Shown piece after piece: positions 25,993 to 31,784 of a stretch of 64,000 bases of DNA. The notes beneath the pieces were generated by a model. That model was not told the origin of the DNA. It made no database searches and worked only from the letters and a program-made list of their open reading frames with translations. The stretch is from RGDT01 sp964630925 (GTDB taxonomy: Bacteria; Planctomycetota; Planctomycetia; Gemmatales; Gemmataceae): contig CAZVZK010000005.1 of NCBI GenBank assembly GCA_964630925.1, positions 77,071 to 141,070 on the forward strand. The letters are read 5' to 3'. The first letter of the stretch is position 1; each line of letters begins with the position of its first letter. A program made the position numbers and the translations under genes.

Positions 25993-27312
25993 TCACCCCA
26001 CCAGCTCGGTGATCGGCCTGCCCTCCGGCAGGATCGCCAGCGGACGCTTCGCCGCGTCGAAGAACTCGTGCGTGTGGTCGATCCCCAGCACGTGGTACAT
26101 CGTCGCCAGGATGTCGCCGGGAGTGCAGGGCCGCGTCTTCGGCGCCTCCGCCTTGCCGTCCGTCGAGCCGACCACCCGGCCCATCTTCAGCCCGCCGCCC
26201 GCGAACAGCACGGACATAGCGCCCGGCCAGTGGTCCCGGCCCGCCCCGGGGTTGATCCTGGGTGTCCTGCCGAACTCGCCGTAGCTCATCACCAGCACGC
26301 GGTCCGACAGGCCGCGCCGCGACAGGTCGTCCACCAGCGCCGCCACGCAGCGGTCGTACCGCGGCAGCAGGCGGCTCTTCAGCTCGGCGAAGTTGTTGCT
26401 GTGCGTGTCCCACCCGCCCAGGTTCACCGTGACGTAGGTCACGCCCGCCTCGACCAACCGCCGCGCCAGCAGGCACGATTGGCCCCACGAGTCGGTGCGG
26501 CCGTACCTGTCGCGCAGGCGCACGTCCTCCTTGTGGATGTCGAAGGCCTGCCGCGTCGCCTTGCTCGTGATGATGTCGAACGCCTCGGCGTAGAACTTAT
26601 CGAAGCCTTCCGCGACGCCGAGCGTGTCCACGTCGCGGTGCAGCGAATCCAGACCCTTCAGCAGGTCGCGGCGGCCCTTGAACCGCCCCAGGTTGACCCG
26701 CTGCGGCAACTTCAGGTCGCGCACGGTGAAGCCAGGGCTCGCCGGGTCGCCCATCGGCGAGAACGGGTTGTACGCCACCCCCAGGTACGCCGCGTTGGCG
26801 CTGCCCGGCGGCGCCGGCAGGCAGACGTAGGGCGGCACCTGCGGGGCGTTGCTGCCACGCATCTTCGCGACGATGGAGCCGCAAGACGGGTGCAGATTGT
26901 CGTTGATCTCGATGGTGGGCACCCAGCCGGTGAGCATCCAGTGGCTGCCCATGCCGTGGCCGGCGTTCGTATGCACGCCGCTGCGGACGATGGACATCTT
27001 GTCCATCACCCTGGCCTCCAGCGGCAGGTGCTCGCTGATGTCGATGCCCGCGACGTTGGTCTTGATGGGCTTGAACTCGCCCCTGTATTCACTCGGGGCG
27101 TCGGGCTTGAGGTCGTACATGTCGATGTGCGACGGCCCGCCGCCGCACCACAGCAGGATGACCGCCGTGTCCTTCGTTCGTGCCCCGGCGGCCTTCGCGC
27201 GCAGGGAATCGGCGAGGGTCAGGCCGCCCAGGCCGAGGAGGCCCGCACGCAGGAACGTGCGTCGGCTGACGCCGTCACACGAGGGATAACGCGGGCCGAG
27301 GATGTCGAGCAT
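25993..27312 (-). CDS. DUF1501 family protein with Tat signal
   Basis: 439 residues. ATG 27312 is preceded by GGAGGGCCTCC, a good ribosome-binding site. The N-terminus SRRTFLRAGLLGLGGLTLAD is a textbook twin-arginine signal. The DUF1501 core is clear: VILLWCGGGPSHIDMYDLKP, SGVHTNAGHGMGSHWMLTG, NLGGWDTHSNN, VLVMSYGEFGRTPRIN, and GRDHWPGAMSVLFAGGGLKM. It is a periplasmic alkaline-phosphatase-superfamily relative of unknown substrate. Here it stands without a DUF1549/DUF1553 partner, inside the kinase-phosphatase-caspase gene set, which is unusual compared with the pair at 11.5-15.9 kb. Confidence 0.94.
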   Translation of the reverse strand: MLDILGPRYPSCDGVSRRTFLRAGLLGLGGLTLADSLRAKAAGARTKDTAVILLWCGGGPSHIDMYDLKPDAPSEYRGEFKPIKTNVAGIDISEHLPLEARVMDKMSIVRSGVHTNAGHGMGSHWMLTGWVPTIEINDNLHPSCGSIVAKMRGSNAPQVPPYVCLPAPPGSANAAYLGVAYNPFSPMGDPASPGFTVRDLKLPQRVNLGRFKGRRDLLKGLDSLHRDVDTLGVAEGFDKFYAEAFDIITSKATRQAFDIHKEDVRLRDRYGRTDSWGQSCLLARRLVEAGVTYVTVNLGGWDTHSNNFAELKSRLLPRYDRCVAALVDDLSRRGLSDRVLVMSYGEFGRTPRINPGAGRDHWPGAMSVLFAGGGLKMGRVVGSTDGKAEAPKTRPCTPGDILATMYHVLGIDHTHEFFDAAKRPLAILPEGRPITELVG

Positions 27313-28906
27313 GGAGGCCCTCCGGCGGATGTCGTGAGGATAATGTACCACACCACCGGGACGCTGGAAATGATGAACTACGCCAAGGCCTCCACTGCCA
27401 GCACCGACACGTCGTCGTGTGGCTCCCCCCGGCCCACCACTTCGCCTCCGCCACGACACGGTCACAGAGGCCTTCCACAGGCCCGGCCGCCTCCGTGAAC
27501 CGCGCCAGCCCCGCAGACCCCAGCTGCGCCCGCCCGGGGGCGGCCTCCGTCACCCCGTCGCTGAACATCAGCAGGCGCATCCCCGGCGCGAGCCGCACCT
27601 CCTGTTCGGGGTACTCGGCGGAGGGGCTCACGCCCAACGGCATCCCCAGCCCTCGCTCGAACCGGTGCCCGCCCCCCGCCGGGAGCAACAACAGGTCCGG
27701 GTGCCCGGCCGAGACGTAGCGCAGCGAGCGGCGGCCCACGTCCAGCACGCCGTACAGCATCGTCACGAAGCCGTCGTTCGGGGGCTGGCTGAGGAGCCAG
27801 CGGTTCAGCCGGGCCGCGACCTCGCCGGGCCGGCCCAGCCACCCGGCCCCGCCCTCGTCGCCGCCCCACGTCTGCGGCCTCAGTTGCAGCGAGAGGGCCA
27901 CGGAGAGCATGGCGGCGCCGGCCCCGTGTCCACTCACGTCGAGGAGGAACAGCCCGATCAGGCCCGGCCCGAGGGGGTGAATGCCCAGGGCATCGCCGCC
28001 CAGGCCGGCGCACGGCAGGTAGCGCCAGGCGAAGCGGAACGGCCCGGCCTCCAGATCAGGCGAGGGCAGCAGCGCCCGCTGCACGCGGGCCGCCGCCGCG
28101 ATGTCGCGGCGCATCACGTCGGCGGCCTTCTCGGCCCGGTCGCGCGCCTGCCGGACCTCCTCCTCCATCCGCCGGCGCTCGCTCACGTCACGGATGGCGG
28201 CCGTCGCCACCGGGCGGCCATCCTCCAGATGCATCCCCAGGCAGATGTCCACCGGAAGGTCCGTCCCGTCCTTCCGGTGCAGCACGAGCGGCAGCCCCGT
28301 CCCCAGAGGGCGGACGCCGGGGTTGCGGAAGAAGCCGTCGCGCATCCCGACGTGCCGCCCCCGCACGGCCGGCGGGACCAGGATCTCGATGGGCCGCCCC
28401 AGAAGCTCCTCGCGCGGGTAGCCCGAGAGCAGCTCCAATTGCCTGTTGACGCGGACGATGAGGCCGTCCGATGTGACGCAGGCGATGCCATCCGGCACCG
28501 CCTCGAGCAGGTCGCGCAGGCGGGCCTCGCTCCGGCTCGTGTCGAGGGCGTGCAGGCGGCGTGCCTCGCGCGCCTCCGCCACCGACAGCCGCAGCCCCAG
28601 CGCCGCCTCCCCGGCCTGTGGCAGGTAGAAGTCATCCACACCGGCGGCCAGGAACGGCCCTAGCCCGTCGGCATCGACCCCCGTGGTGTCGAGCAGGACC
28701 AGACACCACTCGCCGCCCGGCAGGCCCCGCAGCCGCCCGCACCACGCCGGCCCGGCCTCCGCCGGCAGCAACACGAGGTCCGGCATCCGCACCCCGACCG
28801 CCGCGAGCGCCTCCTCCGGGCCGGCCGCCTCCTCCACCTCGTGACCGCGTCCCACGAGCATGGCCGCCGCCACCCGCTGACCCGCGCCGACGGCCAGGAC
28901 CCTCAT
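27275..28906 (-). CDS. receiver-like/PAS/PP2C (SpoIIE-type) phosphatase, apparent 3' frameshift
   Basis: As read, 543 residues. Domains: degenerate response-regulator-like N-terminus (about 1-115; the usual phospho-Asp position reads PDLVLLPAEAG), PAS domain (about 125-245, ending IRDVSERRRMEEEV), then a SpoIIE/PP2C phosphatase (about 270-500: AARVQRALLPSPDLE, GGDALGIHPL, LFLLDVSGHGAGAAM, FVTMLYGVLD, LRYVSAGHP, LLMFSDGVTEA). The normal PP2C ending is out of frame: adding one G to the run at 27425-27430 (C6 on +) would end the protein as AGGEPHDDVSVLAVEALA at TAG 27378-27380, 509 residues and clear of the DUF1501 start. Without it a 38-bp overlap and a nonsense tail result. It dephosphorylates Ser/Thr and probably opposes the kinase in the same operon. 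Confidence 0.9.
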   Translation of the reverse strand: MRVLAVGAGQRVAAAMLVGRGHEVEEAAGPEEALAAVGVRMPDLVLLPAEAGPAWCGRLRGLPGGEWCLVLLDTTGVDADGLGPFLAAGVDDFYLPQAGEAALGLRLSVAEAREARRLHALDTSRSEARLRDLLEAVPDGIACVTSDGLIVRVNRQLELLSGYPREELLGRPIEILVPPAVRGRHVGMRDGFFRNPGVRPLGTGLPLVLHRKDGTDLPVDICLGMHLEDGRPVATAAIRDVSERRRMEEEVRQARDRAEKAADVMRRDIAAAARVQRALLPSPDLEAGPFRFAWRYLPCAGLGGDALGIHPLGPGLIGLFLLDVSGHGAGAAMLSVALSLQLRPQTWGGDEGGAGWLGRPGEVAARLNRWLLSQPPNDGFVTMLYGVLDVGRRSLRYVSAGHPDLLLLPAGGGHRFERGLGMPLGVSPSAEYPEQEVRLAPGMRLLMFSDGVTEAAPGRAQLGSAGLARFTEAAGPVEGLCDRVVAEAKWWAGGSHTTTCRCWQWRPWRSSSFPASRWCGTLSSRHPPEGLHARHPRPALSLV

Positions 28907-28918
28907 CGCCCGCCCCCA

Positions 28919-30112
28919 TCACTTCTTCAGCCCGAGCCCCGCGCGGGCCGCCCCCAGCAGCGTCCCCTTGCCGTCGTCCGCCGAGACCTCCCACATCATG
29001 ACGCCGCCCAGCTTCTTCTCGCGCGCATACTCCCCCTTCACCTTGATCGACTCGGCGTCGTCGTAGGTGATCATCAGGCCCGACTTCGCGTCGTGCAGCC
29101 ATGGCACCTTCGCCTCGGCGTGCCAGTGGCGTTTCATCTTCGGGAGCCGGTTCGCCGCGATGTCCTTGTAGTCGAACACGCCCGGCTCCCACGTCCCGCG
29201 CGGCAGGCCCATCGCCGGCTTCTGGAACAGCCCGTCGCCCTCCTTCACGCCGTGCCAGCCCCTGCCGTAGAGCGGCAGCCCCAGCACGACCTTGTCCGCC
29301 GGCACGCCCGCGTCGAGGTATGCCTTCACCGCCGCGGCGACGTTGAACCCCGTCCTGACCGCCTCGTCCTCGGCGGGGTCGTCCTTGATCGGGTGCAGCG
29401 CCGCGTTGAAGTGTGTCAGGGGGCTCCAGCCGCCGTGGAAGTCGTAGGCCATCAGGTTGAACCAGTCGAGGTGGGCGGCCAACTTCTTCAGCTCGAAGTT
29501 GGCGACCACCTTCGGGCCGGCCGGCGCCGCGGCCGTGAGCAGGTATTTCCGCCCGTCCTTCTTCCCGAGGGAGTCCAGCTCGGCGCGGAGGGCGGCGCAC
29601 AGCAGGGTGTAGTTCTCACGGTCGGCGGGGCGTGTCTTGTTGCCGGCCAGGCCGCCGGAGACGGGGTACTCCCAGTCGAGGTCGATGCCGTCGAACCCGT
29701 ACTTCGCCATGAACGCAACGGCCGACTTCGCCAGCCTTCCGCGCGACTCCGCGGTCAGGGCGGCGTCGGAGAACGGCGACGACAGCGTCCAGCCGCCGAC
29801 GGCGATGAGCGTCTTGAGGTGAGGGTGCTTCTTCTTCAAATGCTGGAGCTGTCGGAAGTTACCCCTCAAATAGCCGGCGTCCCACTTGTCGCCGGGGTGG
29901 AACTTGTCGATGGCAGCGTAAGGGTCGTGGAGCCTGACCTCGCCACCCTCGATCTTCGCGAAGGCGTAGTTGATGTGGGTGAGGCCGGCGGTGGGGATGT
30001 CGGCGACGTTGAACTTGCGGGCGTACACGCTCCACTCGGCGTAGTATGCGACGACGCGCGGCTCCGCGCCCACGAGGAAGGGCAGGAGGGTGAGGAGGGT
30101 CAGGCGTGGCAT
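28919..30112 (-). CDS. secreted GH18 chitinase-like glycosidase
   Basis: 397 residues; ATG 30112 starts a signal peptide (MPRLTLLTLLPFLVGA). The GH18 TIM-barrel signature is intact: YGFDGIDLDWEYP holds the DxxDxDxE motif with the catalytic Glu. Other conserved strings are VVAYYAEWSVYARKF, TLIAVGGWTLSSPF, NLMAYDFHGGW and the C-terminal GVMMWEVSADDGKGTLL. It should hydrolyse beta-1,4-N-acetylglucosamine polymers (chitin or related) outside the cell. It is the first gene of the minus-strand set, 12 bases before the PAS-PP2C gene, and is divergent from the + gene at 30177 (64-bp shared promoter region). Confidence 0.95.
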   Translation of the reverse strand: MPRLTLLTLLPFLVGAEPRVVAYYAEWSVYARKFNVADIPTAGLTHINYAFAKIEGGEVRLHDPYAAIDKFHPGDKWDAGYLRGNFRQLQHLKKKHPHLKTLIAVGGWTLSSPFSDAALTAESRGRLAKSAVAFMAKYGFDGIDLDWEYPVSGGLAGNKTRPADRENYTLLCAALRAELDSLGKKDGRKYLLTAAAPAGPKVVANFELKKLAAHLDWFNLMAYDFHGGWSPLTHFNAALHPIKDDPAEDEAVRTGFNVAAAVKAYLDAGVPADKVVLGLPLYGRGWHGVKEGDGLFQKPAMGLPRGTWEPGVFDYKDIAANRLPKMKRHWHAEAKVPWLHDAKSGLMITYDDAESIKVKGEYAREKKLGGVMMWEVSADDGKGTLLGAARAGLGLKK

Positions 30113-30176
30113 CGGATACACCCTGGGGCGGCTCGAGTTTGGTATAGTGGATCGGCCCGGACCGGAGCCAGCCCCG

Positions 30177-31121
30177 ATGAGCCGCATGGCCCTGTTGACC
30201 CTGCTGACCCTCGGCGTCGGCGCCGCGAGCGCCTGCAAGGTGCCGGTGTTCCGCTACGCGCTCGACCGCTGGCCGACGGCACACCATATCGTCACGCTGC
30301 CGCCGGGCTCGGCCGCGTTGGCCGAAGCCCTGGTCGATACCGGGGCCAACCTCCGCGTCGTGGGCGGTGAGCCGGGGGAGGCCGTCGTGCGGTTCCCGAA
30401 GAACGACAAGGAGGATGATCCCCCGACGCTCTGGCGCGGGCCGGCCGGGGCGTTGGACGCGAAGGCCCTGTGCCATTCGCCGGCGCGGGCCGAGCTGGTG
30501 CGACAGCTGGCGTCGGGCACGTCGGTGGTGTGGGTGCTGCTCGACGGCGACGAGGCCAGCGAGAAGTTACTGCGTGGCGAGCTGGCGCGGCTGGAGAAGG
30601 CGCTGGAGCTGCCTCCTAAGGAGGAGGTGGCGAAGGATCTGAAGACGGAGGTGCCGTACGAGCTGCGGTTCGCGGTGCTGAAGGTCCGCCGGGACGACGC
30701 GGCGGAGGCGTACTTCGTACGGCAACTGCTCACCTTCGAGGACGACGAGGAGGGCATCACGGGGCCGCTGGTCGTCCCCGTGTTCGGCCGGGGCCGTGCG
30801 CTGTGGTCGCTGTCGGGCGAGGGTTTGAATGCCAAGGGGATCGCCGAGGCCGCGAGGTACCTGTGCGCGAAATGCTCCTGCGAGGTGAAAGAATTGAATC
30901 CAGGGCGGGATCTGCTCTTTGGCGTGGACTGGTACGAGCTGCTCGACCTGCCCCCCGAGCCGGAGGATAAGTCGCTGCCCGCCCCTGCCATCCCGCCGGG
31001 GGTGAAGGACGACGCCCCGGCGGTCCCGGCGGCATCGGGCGCTCTCATCCCGGCCCTGGCCGTCGGGATCACCCTCCTGGCGTGCGCGGCGGCGGCCTTC
31101 TGGTGGCGTCGGCGCGAGTGA
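30177..31121 (+). CDS. single-pass membrane protein of unknown function
   Basis: 314 residues. ATG 30177 begins a signal peptide (MSRMALLTLLTLGVGAASAC); TATAGT at 30143-30148 may be its -10 box. The mature protein opens with CKVPVFRYALDRWP, a motif I associate with planctomycete exported proteins, and has a region rich in Glu/Lys (about 130-170), a Cys pair (YLCAKCSCEVKELNPG) that might bind metal, a Pro-rich linker and a C-terminal transmembrane helix (IPALAVGITLLACAAAAFWW) ending in Arg-Arg-Arg-Glu. Most of it should face outward. Family function unknown. Confidence 0.85.
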   Translation: MSRMALLTLLTLGVGAASACKVPVFRYALDRWPTAHHIVTLPPGSAALAEALVDTGANLRVVGGEPGEAVVRFPKNDKEDDPPTLWRGPAGALDAKALCHSPARAELVRQLASGTSVVWVLLDGDEASEKLLRGELARLEKALELPPKEEVAKDLKTEVPYELRFAVLKVRRDDAAEAYFVRQLLTFEDDEEGITGPLVVPVFGRGRALWSLSGEGLNAKGIAEAARYLCAKCSCEVKELNPGRDLLFGVDWYELLDLPPEPEDKSLPAPAIPPGVKDDAPAVPAASGALIPALAVGITLLACAAAAFWWRRRE

Positions 31122-31122
31122 G

Positions 31123-31710
31123 TCAGCTCCAACGGCGTTTCGCCTCGACGGCGTTCTCGGTGACGGTGATCGTGCCCATGTCGTCGTCGCGCTCGCCCTG
31201 CCAGTCGAGGCGTCCGTTCAGGACATAGCCCCACGGCCCGAGGAAGTGGGCGATCAGGTAGGCGAGCCACTCGGTGTGGTCGTAGAACTTCTCGCGCCCG
31301 TTCCAGATGATCGCGGTCCATCCCTTGTCCGGCTCCCAGCCGCACCAGAGCCCCGGCTGGCCCTTCGGCGGCTTGTTGCCGTCGAGGACGGAGTCGTCGT
31401 CGTCCTGCCCCTTGAAGCCTGCGCCTCCGACGAAGTAACCGCCTTCCCGCCCCACCGGCAGGCAGGCGGCCTCGCGGAACGGGTCCGGGAGGAGGGCGGC
31501 ACGCTCGGGGTCGCGGCGCACGCGGCGCGTGTCGCTGAACTGGTGGAGGTAGGCCGCGTGTTCGGGGCGGAGGCCGAACGGACGCCACAACGCCTCGCCG
31601 CCGGCGCGGGCGGCGTCGGCGCGCGGGTCGCCCTGGTCCGCGAGCCAGTCGGCGAAGATGCCGACGGCGTCCTTGTCGCCCTCGTGGATGGCGCGCAGGA
31701 ATTCGGCCAT
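31123..31710 (-). CDS. TIGR02996-domain protein
   Basis: 195 residues from ATG 31710. The N-terminus matches TIGR02996, a short planctomycete domain: EFLRAIHEGDKDAVGIFADW, LADQGDPRADAARAGG. The rest has several Trp-rich strings (LWCGWEPDKGWTAIIWNGRE and AYLIAHFLGPWGYVLNGRLD). TIGR02996 is found in many copies in Gemmata-like genomes in front of varied C-terminal parts; its role is unknown. It is convergent with the + membrane protein gene (stops one base apart) and ends the stretch downstream of the UDP-glucose dehydrogenase gene. Confidence 0.82.
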   Translation of the reverse strand: MAEFLRAIHEGDKDAVGIFADWLADQGDPRADAARAGGEALWRPFGLRPEHAAYLHQFSDTRRVRRDPERAALLPDPFREAACLPVGREGGYFVGGAGFKGQDDDDSVLDGNKPPKGQPGLWCGWEPDKGWTAIIWNGREKFYDHTEWLAYLIAHFLGPWGYVLNGRLDWQGERDDDMGTITVTENAVEAKRRWS

Positions 31711-31784
31711 CACCGGCCCCTCGGGGCGGTACAGGGCGATGCGGCCCGTGAAAGTCGTCGTGTAGCCCACGGCGCGGCACCCGC

